This document shows, one piece after another, positions 1-8,604 of a stretch of 64,000 bases of DNA (position 1 is its first letter; each line of letters begins with the position of its first letter). The position numbers were made by a program, and so were the translations under genes. Below the pieces are notes generated by a model, which was given only the letters and a program-made list of their open reading frames with translations, had not been told where the DNA came from and made no database searches. The DNA lies in assembly GCA_965218865.1 (NCBI GenBank), contig CBDCME010000073.1, positions 124,001 to 188,000 of the forward strand, written 5' to 3'. This stretch comes from CBDCME01 sp965218865 (GTDB lineage: Bacteria > Pseudomonadota > Alphaproteobacteria > JAAXGF01).

Positions 1-663
1 ACAAGGGCCATGGCCGCATCGAGCGCCGACGCTGCGCCGTCGTCGACCTCTCCGCTGCCGAGTGGGACGGCTACGCCAACCTCCACGGGCGACGCCAGGC
101 CATGCGCATCGAGCGCGAACGCGAGATCCTCAAGACCGGCAAGCGCAGCATCGAGGTGACCTGGAGCCTCACCTCGCTCGGCGCAGAGCGCGCCGGACCC
201 GAGGAGTTGCTCGAACTGGTGCGCAACCACTGGCATATCGAGAACCGCCTGCACTACGTGCGCGACTTCACCTACGACGAAGACCGATGCCGGGTCTACG
301 TGCGTCACCTGCCCAGAAATCTCGCCTGCTTGACCAACGCGGCCATCGCCATCGTGCGCTGCGACGGACGCTTCCGTTATCTGCCCGAGGCCAACCGGCA
401 CTATGCCGCCCGGGCGCAGGAGGCCCTCGACGCGATCATGACCGCGCCCATCGCCTGAGACAGCACGCCTCTCCCCCGGACCGGGACGTGCCGCCGAGCG
501 GCGCGGGCGGACCGGTGTGCCTGTCGAATCCGAAAACGCCGTCCGGTGGCTTCGAGCAGTCCCCATGACGTCGTCGAGGCAAGCTCGGGGCTCCCCGAAC
601 CCCGTGCACCGAGCACGATCCCACTCATCCCGAACCCTCAACCGCGACTAAAAATTGTTCCTG
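1..663 (+). mobile_element. ISAs1-family element, 3' end (truncated by window edge)
   Basis: The last part of an element whose full copy lies inverted at 59279..61359. The two match through the transposase tail and about 200 bp of non-coding DNA and diverge right after the terminal sequence ATTGTTCCTG at 654..663. Only one end is present here, so a target duplication cannot be checked. Confidence 0.85.
3..458 (+). CDS. ISAs1-family transposase, C-terminal part
   Basis: This is the C-terminal third of a DDE transposase that runs in from the left edge. The visible part contains the segment with WHIENRLHYVRDFTYDED, the acidic end of the ISAs1 catalytic domain, and ends with a TGA at 456..458. 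It is almost identical to residues about 447-598 of the complete 598-residue protein encoded at 59484..61280; one visible difference is RVYVRH here against RAYVRH there. The frame is open over the whole visible part, so this copy could be intact, but its 5' half is outside the window. Confidence 0.85.
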   Translation, partial: KGHGRIERRRCAVVDLSAAEWDGYANLHGRRQAMRIEREREILKTGKRSIEVTWSLTSLGAERAGPEELLELVRNHWHIENRLHYVRDFTYDEDRCRVYVRHLPRNLACLTNAAIAIVRCDGRFRYLPEANRHYAARAQEALDAIMTAPIA

Positions 664-1087
664 CCACGAATATTACCGTCGCGGGGCCGAAATCGGGAGG
701 CTGGAATGAATCGCGATTTCTCCGCCTCTGCCGATAGAGCGCCTGGTGGGGATCGTCCGCCAAATCCCGGCCCGCCCTCGGGTTCCAAATCCCGCCGCCA
801 ACGGTAAATCCGCCGAGGCAAAATTTCGTGCCGCCGCGCCACCGACACCGCCCCCGGCGCCATCGCCTCCGAAACAATCCGCGCCTTCCCCTCGGGTTCA
901 CCCCGAGGGCCAGCGCCGCCGCCGCTCCGGCCCCGTCATTACCTCAATCCGCCCCAGCCCCCATGTTACGTCTCTAATGACGTCACTAACGACACAGCTT
1001 CGCCGATTCCACCCCTCCCAACAAAGCGGCCTAAACCGTACGCTTACCCTTTGGGCAGCGAATTCCGCTTCAACTCACGCCAAGTCG
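664..1087. other. Intergenic, no convincing gene
   Basis: About 420 bp between the ISAs1 end and the IS256 target duplication. Open frames exist on both strands, but they are arginine- and proline-rich shadows typical of GC-rich DNA, with no ribosome binding site or recognisable domain. It may be decayed sequence. Confidence 0.6.
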
Positions 1088-1095
1088 GGTGCCGG
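1088..1095. repeat. Target site duplication of the IS256 element (left)
   Basis: GGTGCCGG directly abuts the left inverted repeat. The same 8 bp occur at 2559..2566 directly outside the right inverted repeat. Eight or nine base duplications are usual for IS256-family elements. Confidence 0.85.
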
Positions 1096-2558
1096 GGCGA
1101 TGTCCCATGCTCTGTTGAAAAAGGCGAGGCAGGCATGGTTGGGCTTCGAGGCTAGGCGGCCTCTTTGATGGTTTCAATGGCGCTTTTCGCTTTTGCCTTT
1201 TTCACGTGATCCTCGAGAGCAGCTCTGAGGATGGGGAGTTGCCGGTAGGCCTTGAGGCGACGGAGGTCTTTTGGGCTTCCAGGAGGCCGGCGGCGGTCCA
1301 TTGCAAGGCCATCTCGGCGTTGCGCCAGCGCTTGACATTGTGCTGCACCATCCTGACCGTTCCCAAGGCATTCTCGATGGCGTTGGTGCAGGCCAAGGAG
1401 CGCCTGAGCTTGGGCGGCAGGCCCAAGCGGATCACGGTGAGGATCTCATCCAGGCCCTCCAGGATGGAAGCCGAAACGCCGGGGGCCTCGGTCTCCAGGC
1501 GGCGCGCCAGGTTCTTCATGAGGCGTTCGGCTTTCTCGGCATCGTCTTGGTCCCAGGCTTGCCTGAGCGCCTTCTTGACGCCGGCATGAAGGCTTTCGTC
1601 GAGGCGCTCGATGATGTTGCGGCCCTTGTGGACCTGGCAGCGCTGGAGGGCGGCCACCGGCCCGAAGGTCCGCTTGATCGCCTTGGAGAGCGCCTTGGCG
1701 CCGTCGACGATGAAGAGCCGGGGCACTTCCGGGTCGAGGCCGCGGGCGGTCAGGTTGTCGAGCAGCGCCTGCACCGTGGCGGCATTCTCCGTGGCACCTT
1801 CGGCCAGGCCTAGAACATGCTTCTCGCCCGCGCCGTCGATGCCAATAGCTGCCAGCAACACGTGATCGCCGACGTGCAGCCCGTCGATCTGGATGACCAG
1901 GAGATCGAGATCCGAAAGGTCGCTGGCCAGGAAGGCCTTCAGCTTCTTGCGCGTCATGGCCACGAAGCGCCGCGAGACCGCGGACTTCGAGGTCGCATCG
2001 CCCGCGCGTGCCGGCAAGTCGCCGCTGGCCTCGCCGGGCAGGCGCACGGCGCGCGCGTACTTGCGGGTCGAAACCGTAAGCAGCATGATGTTCATCGCCC
2101 AGGACTGCAAAAGCGCCGGGTCCGAGAGCAACTCCCAGCTCGGCAAGCTCATCTCCTTGCCCGCAAGATCGCGCACCCGCGGGCGCGTCAGCTTCACCTT
2201 GCCCCCGTGATAGGCAATCTCGCTCTGGGTTGTCCCCCAGCGATGGCCCTGCCGCTCGGCCGTGCGGGCGTGGCGCGCTCCGCAGAGCACCTCGCTATCC
2301 TCGTCCAGCATCTCGCCCAGGGTCTCCACCCCGGCCAACAGGCAAAAGCGATCCACGCTCATGCGCAGATCATCAAAAGCCTCCGGCAAGGCCGGCGGCA
2401 ACAGCGGAAGCGGGGATCTCCAACAGTTTCGAAAGGCGGCTGTTCCGTGTAGTCTTGGTCATGGCGTCGTTCTCCTTGATGGATTCAACACCCAGAGCCT
2501 AACGGTTCCAGGCGAATGACGCCTACCTCACTTTTTCAACATCAGCCGGGACATTGCC
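1096..2558 (-). mobile_element. IS256-family insertion sequence, complete with ends
   Basis: A 1463-bp element. Its imperfect inverted repeats begin GGCGATGTCCC on the left (1096) and GGCAATGTCCC on the right (read from 2558), and share GTTGAAAAAG and GAGG further in. An 8-bp direct repeat GGTGCCGG flanks it, so the insertion has not been rearranged since it landed. Confidence 0.9.
1152..2462 (-). pseudogene. IS256-family (mutator) transposase, two frameshifts
   Basis: The central open frame (about 1202..2401) encodes a mutator-type transposase with the conserved blocks VDGAKALSKAI and CTNAIENALGTVR, the second carrying the catalytic Glu. It lacks the normal ends. The expected N-terminus (MTKTTRNSRLSKLLEIP) starts at the ATG at 2462 in another frame, and the expected C-terminus (LRRLKAYRQLPILRAAL, ending in EAA) is in that same other frame down to the TAG at 1152. 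Start and end therefore agree in frame while the middle is shifted, implying one indel near 2402 and a compensating one near 1270. The protein as read would lack both termini and is probably inactive unless the indels are sequencing errors. Confidence 0.8.
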
Positions 2559-2566
2559 GGTGCCGG
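2559..2566. repeat. Target site duplication of the IS256 element (right)
   Basis: GGTGCCGG, identical to 1088..1095. Confidence 0.85.
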
Positions 2567-2591
2567 CCCATCAGGCGGGCAATTTCGCGAC

Positions 2592-2625
2592 GAGATTTAC
2601 CGGCTTCATGAAGCCGGTAAATCTC
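2592..2625. repeat. Perfect 34-bp palindrome
   Basis: Two 16-base arms (GAGATTTACCGGCTTC and its exact reverse complement) around a central AT. There is no T-tract on either side, so it is not an ordinary intrinsic terminator. It sits at the edge of an AT-rich island just beyond the IS256 insertion and could be an operator, a recombination or IS end, or a REP-like hairpin. Confidence 0.7.
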
Positions 2626-2721
2626 AACTCGATCGTCCAAAACGAGCTGATCATATTGTGTTCCCATAGCAACTCCGGATCATACCGGTGTTGCACTTGG
2701 TTTGAGAATTTAGGGACCATA

Positions 2722-3333
2722 TTAGGAAAAGAGCTTCTCCGCGAAATAGATGGCCACTACAAAAATCATGCTGACAGCACCCAGCAATTCGATTGGCCGC
2801 TCACTCTCCGCAATCTTCAACAAAAATCGTCTCAACAAAGGACTTACCATCTGAGCGAGTTTTGCGATTGTCGTATACCCGACGAATAAGAACTAAATAA
2901 GGCTTGTGAAATATGTCGAGCCAAAAAATACTCCCGCCGCTTCCATATCCCAAGAATAACTGAAAAAGTCGACAACTACATTGTCAAAATCGAAGGGACC
3001 AATCATATAAAGTAAAATACATCCCATACAAAACAAAAGCGTCGTTACAAAAACATCGAACACAAACCATAAAAATAGGTAGTTTATTCCATATTTTCCT
3101 GATTTTTCGAGAACGAATTTAGTCTCCTGGAGGGAAAAATAATCTACAATAAAATTGAGACAGATAGGAAGTAATAGAAAAGGTACAACGTTTACAAATT
3201 CATTCGCTTTAACCGATCTTGATATACTAATAAGTTCACCGTATAAAAAAGTGTGTTCTATGCCGACACATATGGAAATCAAAAATATAGCAAAAACAGA
3301 TGATATTAATGACCTAATAAGTCGGTCAATAGA
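2722..3333 (-). pseudogene. Small multi-pass membrane protein with in-frame amber
   Basis: An AT-rich frame on the minus strand, about 203 codons, interrupted by one TAG at 2893..2895. Before the TAG it encodes hydrophobic helices (for example PFLLLPICLNFIV and YLFLWFVFDVFVTTLLF). After it the same frame continues with FLFVGYTTIAKLAQMV, a basic segment and a final helix ending in EKLFS at the TAA at 2722..2724. About five membrane spans are visible. No family is recognised. No ATG precedes the first helix; the frame opens after a TAG at 3334, so the 5' end may also be damaged. Base composition is far below that of the neighbours, suggesting horizontal origin. Confidence 0.6.
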
Positions 3334-3370
3334 CTAAAACCGGGGTGTATATATTTGGCCGAACAATTTA

Positions 3371-4537
3371 TACCAACCGCCCCAGAGTTTGACTCGCGCA
3401 AAGGTTTACACGCCAGGTTTTGTGTGATTCAAGGTTGTTGGCAACAAGGGAGTGTGTTCAATGCCAACGATTCCTTTGCGAAACGACTTTGATGCTGAAA
3501 GAGTCCGTGTTCTTGCGGCACGGAGCGATGATGGGAACCAGGCGCGCCGGCTTTTGTCGATGGCGGCCATCTACGATGGGATGGATCGAGCGTGCGCGGC
3601 GGGTATTGGCGGCATGGATCGGCAGACGTTGCGGGACTGGGTTCACCGGTTCAACGCGGGAGGTCCGGCCGGTCTGATCGACCGCAAGCCGAACGGGGCG
3701 TTGCGTCGGTTGACGCCGTCGCAAATGGCGGCGCTTTCGCGGGCTATCGAGGCCGGTCCCGATCCCGAACGGGATGGGGTCGTGCGCTGGCGCTGCATCG
3801 ATCTCAAGCAACTGATCCGAACGCGCTTCGGCGTGGACTATCACGAGCGGAGCGTCGGCAAGCTGCTGGCCGCGCTCGGGTTCTCGCATATTTCCGCGCG
3901 CCCGCGCCACGTCGGCCAGGATGCGCGGGCACAGGAGGAATTTAAAAAAAGTTTTCCCGAACACTTGGCGAAAATCGTAGCGGCACAGCCACCGGACACG
4001 CCCATCGAGGTTTGGTTTCAAGATGAAATGCGCGTCGGCCAGAAGAACAGCCTGGTGCGCCAGTGGGCCCCAAAGGGATCGCGCCCGCGCCAGGTCAAGG
4101 ACCTACGGACCTCTTCGGCGTATCTCTTCGGCGCCATCTGCCCCGAGCGCGGTGAGGGCGCGGCGCTGGTCATGCCGCGCGCCAATACTGAAGCCATGGA
4201 CCTGCATCTCGAGGAAATCAGCCGGGCCGTTGCCCCAAACGCCCATGCCGTCGTGCTGCTCGACCAAGCCGCATGGCACACCACTGCCAAACTCGGCATC
4301 CCGGAGAACATCTCCCTCGTGCCTTTGCCACCCAAGTCCCCGGAGCTCAATCCCGCCGAAAATGTCTGGCAATACCTCCGCCAGAACTGGCTCTCCAATC
4401 GTGTCTTCGACTCCTATGAAGCCATCGTCGAGGCCTCTTGCCAAGCCTGGAACAACCTGACCGACCAACCTTGGAAGATCATGTCCATCGGCCTCAGAGC
4501 GTGGGATCGCACAAGTCAATGTTAAGGGCGGTTGGTA
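3371..4537 (+). mobile_element. IS630-family element, copy A (intact)
   Basis: A 1167-bp element with inverted ends TACCAACCGCCC...GGGCGGTTGGTA, flanked by TTA on both sides. Five other copies lie at 8605, 16855, 41757, 48267 and 52039. It is inserted into the AT-rich island. Confidence 0.9.
3461..4525 (+). CDS. IS630-family transposase (full length)
   Basis: A 354-residue DDE transposase starting at ATG 3461, after an AGGGAG ribosome binding site. The N-terminal half is a helix-turn-helix region (DRQTLRDWVHRFNAGG). The C-terminal half carries the three acidic residues of the IS630 catalytic core: WFQDEMRVGQ, VVLLDQAAWH and SPELNPAENVWQYL. This copy has seven A at 3944..3950, which keeps both halves in one frame. 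Copies with eight A are split at the same point. Together with the copy at 41769..42833 it is one of two apparently functional versions in the window. Confidence 0.9.
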   Translation: MPTIPLRNDFDAERVRVLAARSDDGNQARRLLSMAAIYDGMDRACAAGIGGMDRQTLRDWVHRFNAGGPAGLIDRKPNGALRRLTPSQMAALSRAIEAGPDPERDGVVRWRCIDLKQLIRTRFGVDYHERSVGKLLAALGFSHISARPRHVGQDARAQEEFKKSFPEHLAKIVAAQPPDTPIEVWFQDEMRVGQKNSLVRQWAPKGSRPRQVKDLRTSSAYLFGAICPERGEGAALVMPRANTEAMDLHLEEISRAVAPNAHAVVLLDQAAWHTTAKLGIPENISLVPLPPKSPELNPAENVWQYLRQNWLSNRVFDSYEAIVEASCQAWNNLTDQPWKIMSIGLRAWDRTSQC

Positions 4538-5008
4538 TTATTCAAAAGACTATTTGCTTCAATAATTGAGCGCCGCCATGACTTTTCTTCCAAGAACAGC
4601 CATGAACGAATTGCGGCATCCTGCATGGCCGAACGCCTAGATTCGTGTAACAAGCATGATATTACGGCTGTAAAAAAGGTGATCGCGGCCAAAATTCCGA
4701 TTAAATGCGAAAATGTTATGATAACTTATCCTCGCCGTTAGACTCATTAATATTCTCATTATCAGATCTATCATCTTTGTTATTGTTATCGTTCCCAGTC
4801 GATTTATCACCAATATTATCATTTTTATAATGTTCAATTAAACTCTCAGCAAAAATCCTCACGACTGGGCCTGTATTTGTAATCATTTTTCTCCACGCCG
4901 CACCAGCAAGTAAATGATAAACTTCCCCTTTTAACAGCGTAATTCCCATTACACCGGATATTAGTTATCCACATACAATCCAAACTGGAAACCAGGCAAT
5001 TTTACACA
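4538..5008. other. AT-rich island, right part
   Basis: About 470 bp of low-GC DNA between copy A and a broken gene. It contains one small open frame (4716..4949, minus) and a single perfect DnaA-box-like sequence TTATCCACA at 4965..4973. Apart from these I see no gene. Confidence 0.5.
4716..4949 (-). CDS. Small hypothetical protein with Asn/Asp-rich tail
   Basis: A 77-codon frame starting at ATG 4949. The first half is ordinary (HLLAGAAWRKMITNTGPVVR); the second half is a low-complexity acidic tail rich in Asn, Asp and Glu. No family is recognised and no clear ribosome binding site is visible. It may be real, a fragment of a decayed gene, or chance in AT-rich DNA. Confidence 0.25.
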   Translation of the reverse strand: MGITLLKGEVYHLLAGAAWRKMITNTGPVVRIFAESLIEHYKNDNIGDKSTGNDNNNKDDRSDNENINESNGEDKLS

Positions 5009-5037
5009 TCACCAATTAAAAAAAGTTTTTGGTGATG
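5007..5037. terminator. Hairpin overlapping the end of a broken gene
   Basis: CATCACCAA and TTGGTGATG form a 9-bp stem around an A-rich loop. The TGA of the broken minus-strand gene lies inside it. It could act as a terminator, but there is no clean T-tract after the stem. Confidence 0.35.
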
Positions 5038-5166
5038 AGACGTCTGGTTTTCGCGATTTGTTGACTTCTGGGTAGAGAAAAGCACACTCGGAGACGAGTG
5101 ACCCTATGCCCCCATAAAAAGCAGCATCCATTTGAATGAGGTCACAAAACGATCTAATACCATTAC

Positions 5167-6278
5167 TAATATCTCAAAATAATACCTGACATATTGATCG
5201 GACTGTGCTATACATGGTGCATGGAAGCGCGTGACTTTCGTGGCATTGGTCGGGCGGCGCAGGAGGAACTCCGGCGTCGGGCGATCGTGCTTGTCGAGCA
5301 GGGTGGATCGAGCCGGGCCGAGGCGGCCAGGGTTGTTGGCGTGCAGCGGCAGACGGTCAACATCTGGCTCAAGCGGTATCGCGAACGGGGCGAGGACGGC
5401 CTCCTGGATGGTCGTCGGGTTTCCGGACGCAAGGGCAAGGGGGCGCTGACCACCGAGGAGGGCCGGCAAGTCCGCCGCTGGATCGCCGACAAGACGCCCG
5501 ATCAGCTCAAACTGCCGTTTGCATTGTGGACGTCCCGTGCGGTGCGCGAGTTGATCGAGCGCCGGTTGGGCAAGCGCCTTGGCCTGTCGACCGTCCAGCT
5601 CTACCTGAAGCGCTGGGGCATGACCCCGCAAAAGCCGCTGGCGCGCGCCAAACAACGCTCGCCCGCCGCCGTGGCCGCCTGGTTGGAGCGCGACTACCCG
5701 GCGATCGCCGGGCGCGCCAAGCGAGAGAGAGCCGTCGTCTACTGGGGCGACGAGACCGGCATCTCCAACCAAGACCAGATCGGCCGCAGTTATGCCCCAA
5801 GAGGCCAGACGCCGGTGGTTGGCCGGACCGCCAAGAAGATCTCCAAGAGCATGATTTCGGCCGTCTCCAACCGCGGCCTGATGCGCTTCATGCTGTATGA
5901 TGGGGCGCTTAACGTCGATCGCTTCATCATCTTCCTGCGGCGGCTGATCAAGGACGCAAAGCAGAAGGTGTTCCTGATCATAGATAACCTGAAGGTGCAC
6001 CACGCCAAGTGGGTCAAGGCCTGGACTCTGAGCCATCGCCACGAGATCGAGCTGTTCTACCTCCCGGCCCCCGAGTGCAACCCGGACGAATACTTGAACA
6101 ACGATGTCAAGCAGAAGTTGCGCCAAAAGCCGCAGCCCGGCACCAAGGACGAACTGGACAAGAATACCCGCGCCGTCTTGCGCGCAATTCAGCGTTCATC
6201 GGATCGAGTGCGCGGTTACTTCCGGCCCCACCCCGTCAAATACGCCGCCTGATCGTCAGGTGTCATATTAGGATATTA
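5167..6278 (+). mobile_element. IS630-family element of a second type
   Basis: A 1112-bp element with ends TAATATC...GATATTA and imperfect inverted repeats reaching the shared ACCTGAC motif. It is unrelated in sequence to copies A-F. The TA at each end is the duplicated target expected for IS630. Confidence 0.85.
5221..6252 (+). CDS. IS630-family transposase (second type)
   Basis: A 343-residue transposase from ATG 5221 to the TGA at 6250..6252. It has an N-terminal helix-turn-helix (AARVVGVQRQTVNIWLKRYR), a winged-helix-like middle (TVQLYLKRWG), and the DDE core YWGDETGISN, LIIDNLKVHH and APECNPDEYLNNDVK. Length and motifs are typical of the IS630 family and the frame is intact, so it may be active. 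The ATG at 5221 is preferred over upstream starts because conserved residues begin there. Confidence 0.9.
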   Translation: MEARDFRGIGRAAQEELRRRAIVLVEQGGSSRAEAARVVGVQRQTVNIWLKRYRERGEDGLLDGRRVSGRKGKGALTTEEGRQVRRWIADKTPDQLKLPFALWTSRAVRELIERRLGKRLGLSTVQLYLKRWGMTPQKPLARAKQRSPAAVAAWLERDYPAIAGRAKRERAVVYWGDETGISNQDQIGRSYAPRGQTPVVGRTAKKISKSMISAVSNRGLMRFMLYDGALNVDRFIIFLRRLIKDAKQKVFLIIDNLKVHHAKWVKAWTLSHRHEIELFYLPAPECNPDEYLNNDVKQKLRQKPQPGTKDELDKNTRAVLRAIQRSSDRVRGYFRPHPVKYAA

Positions 6279-6463
6279 ATAACGACGGTACTATCGACAG
6301 GTTCGACTAGTATTAGCCTTCTCCCTATCTGGGATTCCGCAAATAACACGTCTTGGTTGTCGAATATCATACTGCATGCGTCGATCAAAGGGAATTCGGG
6401 ATCTGATCTCTTTGTCGGACCCGCGGTTGGCAAGCTATCAAACCGACATTCCCCAGATGACAT

Positions 6464-6955
6464 CCAAATTCGTGGAAATCGTACCGCCTTTTCACCGCCG
6501 AGGGCCCTGCAACCCTTGCGCAGCTATCCGATGGCCTGATCTTGGAGATCGGCCCTCGTTTAGAAGGCCCAGATTATCCGCCATTCGAACACCCCTCCCG
6601 TCGTTTTCAGCTGGCCGTCGATTTTCCCGGCCCACGCCGGAGCGGGTCTTGGTCGCGGATCATCAATCAGGCTCGGGATTTTCCGGAACAGTTTCCTCGG
6701 CACCGCCACCTCGGCCAATTGGAACGTGCGGCCATGGGCAAGAGCGCAAGGGTGATCGGGAGCGGTGACGACGTGGAACGACCTGGAAGAATGCCCGAAA
6801 AGACGGCCGGCGGGTTGAGATGGAGCGCTCGCGGGCGGAATGTGGCGGGGCCTGAAACTCGCTGGTTTTGAAGCGCGCGAGCCGCGCTTTTATAGACGGA
6901 ACCGACGGAAGTCAGTCTGCGTCAAACGACGAGTCATGCCAGCGCGGTCGCCGGG
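6464..6955. other. Region without a recognisable gene
   Basis: About 490 bp between the broken unknown gene and the DUF454 remnant. A plus-strand frame at 6542..6871 has no recognised domain and no clear ribosome binding site. Given the broken genes on both sides, it is probably decayed sequence. Confidence 0.5.
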
Positions 6956-7420
6956 CTAGCGCGGTAGCAGGCGCCGGAAGGGATGGCGGTGGGGATTCGG
7001 TTTTCTTCCGGGGGGCCGAGGGGGTTCGCTGAGATGGCTGACGAGTTGGGCGGAGACGAGGGCAAAAATCAGCCCCAGCAAGACCGGCGCGCCCCAATCA
7101 TCGGCGAGGTAGACGGTGACGTAGAGGAAACTCCCCACCATGGCCGCGATGGCGATGATCTTGCCCTTGATCACGTGGTGGCGCCGCCAGGCCCGAAGCA
7201 GGGGCCCAAAAGTGGCGGTAGAGCCAGTCGCGAAAACGAGGCGAGCTCTTGGAAAACGCCCAGAGAGCGATCAATAGAAAAACCGTGGTCGGCATCACCG
7301 GCAGGAAGGCGCCGGCGACGCCCAGCCCGACGTTGAGCCAGCCGAAGGCGACGAGGAGGCCGCGAATGACCGGGTCGCCGACGACGCGGTTCTTAGCTTG
7401 CGGAGGGTGAGCCCTTCCCG
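6956..7420 (-). pseudogene. DUF454 (YbaN-like) inner membrane protein, frameshifted
   Basis: DUF454 proteins are small inner-membrane proteins of unknown function. The first half reads GWLNVGLGVAGAFLPVMPTTVFLLI and FSKSSPRFRDWLYRHFW in one frame. The second half, from VIKGKIIAIAAMVGSFLYV to the TAG at 6956, is in another frame. The break lies near 7205 in GGGCCC, where dropping one base restores the family reading (PLLRAWRRHHVIKGK). The N-terminal start cannot be fixed. It lies just downstream of the broken acuI gene on the same strand. Confidence 0.75.
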
Positions 7421-7504
7421 AGTGACGGCGCTGCGCTGGGTCGGTTTTTTGGCGCCGGCCCGTTTTGCGCGGTTGCCCCGGACGCGGGCGGATCATGACG
7501 CTGC

Positions 7505-8490
7505 TCAGCCGTTGACGTCCACGACCACCCGGCCGCGGACCCGGCCGGCGAGAATTTCGGACCCGAGCACCGGGAGTTCGTCGAGGGTTGCCACCCTTGT
7601 GATCGAATCCAATTTATCGAGGGGCATGTCCTCGGCCAGGCGCCTCCAGGCGGCCAGGCGGCGCGGGGAAGGACACATGACGGTGTCGATTCCGAGCAGG
7701 TTCACGCCGCGGAGAAGGGAGGGAATCACCGTCGTTTCAATTTTGTGGCCGGCCGCGAGTCCCACCGCCGCGATGGATCCTGCGTACATGGTCTGGGCCA
7801 GGACGCGGGCGAGCGTCGTGCCGCCGACGGAATCGACGCAGCCGGCCCAGGTTTCGATTCCAGCGCTTTGCCCCCGCCTTCGGCCAACGCGGCCCGCTCG
7901 AGTATTCGCGAGGCGCCGAGAGACTTGAGTTAGCCGTGGGTTTGCGGACGCCCCGTGGAAGCCACGGCCCGGTATCCCAGATGGGCGAGGAGGGCGGTCG
8001 CCACCGAACCCACGCCACCGGCGGCGCTGGTGACCAAAACCTCGCCCTTGTCGGGGGCCAGGCCGTGTTCTTCCAGGGCTATCACGGCGAGCATGTCGGT
8101 CAGGCCGGCGGTGCCGAGGCCCATCGCCCGTTTTGGCGACAGCGCCGGCGGTAGGGGCAGGAGCCAGTCGCCCTTGAGACGCGCCTTCTGGGCAAAACCG
8201 CCCCAGTGCATTTCACCGACTCGCCAGCCGGTGAGGACGACCGAATCGCCGGGGCGAAAGCCGCCGTGACGACTGTCGACCACCTTGCCGACGAAGTCGA
8301 CGCCGGGAACGTGCGGATAGATGCGGACGAGGCCGCCGAGGCCGTTGAGGATCATGCCGTCCTTATAATTGAGTGACGAATAGGTGACCGCGACGGTGAC
8401 GTCGCCCTCGGGTAGCCGCGATTCGTCGAGTGTCCGCACCGAAGCGGCGACCCCGTCCTCGGCCTTATCCAAAATCAAGGCCTGAAACAC
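7505..8490 (-). pseudogene. acuI: Acrylyl-CoA reductase / YhdH-type quinone oxidoreductase, broken
   Basis: An MDR-superfamily NADPH oxidoreductase of the AcuI/YhdH type. From GTG 8490 the first 186 codons contain the family blocks YSSLNYKDGMILNG, PHVPGVDFVGKV and the nucleotide-binding TSAAGGVGSVATALL. The frame then meets TAA at 7930..7932, where TAC (Tyr) is expected in GYLKSLGAS. It is also frameshifted near 7855, after which ETWAGCVDSVGGTTLARVL and the C-terminus to the TGA at 7505 follow in another frame. With a nonsense codon and a frameshift this is a clear pseudogene. Confidence 0.85.
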
Positions 8491-8604
8491 GATTTCGTAT
8501 CCGTTCGCTCAAGGATCGCGACCGCCGGCGGTGCCCGGCGGGGCCGATCATGCCACGCCCGGACGCTGGCGCAAGTCGTTTGGACCGGGCCTCGCGGCCT
8601 CTTA

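Larger units (their letters stand above)
5009..6463 (-). pseudogene. Unknown gene split by an IS630-family insertion
   Basis: When the element at 5167..6278 is removed with one copy of its TA target, a single minus-strand frame becomes open from ATG 6463 to TGA 5009. It reads through the junction as ...VEPVDSTVVI then SNGIRSFCDLIQMDAAFYGG and ends PKTFFNW. The joined product is about 115 residues; a frame without ATG continues upstream to a TAG near 6524. I do not recognise the family. The continuity on both sides of the insertion is the main evidence that this was a gene. It is AT-richer than the genome. Confidence 0.5.

Noticed and set aside
664..1087. 140-codon plus-strand frame at 746..1168
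   Set aside because: It runs across the IS256 target repeat and inverted end, so it cannot be an old gene; composition is that of non-coding GC-rich DNA.
4965..4973. TTATCCACA as a replication origin signal
   Set aside because: Only one box is present, without a cluster, and the region is an AT-rich remnant full of IS elements.
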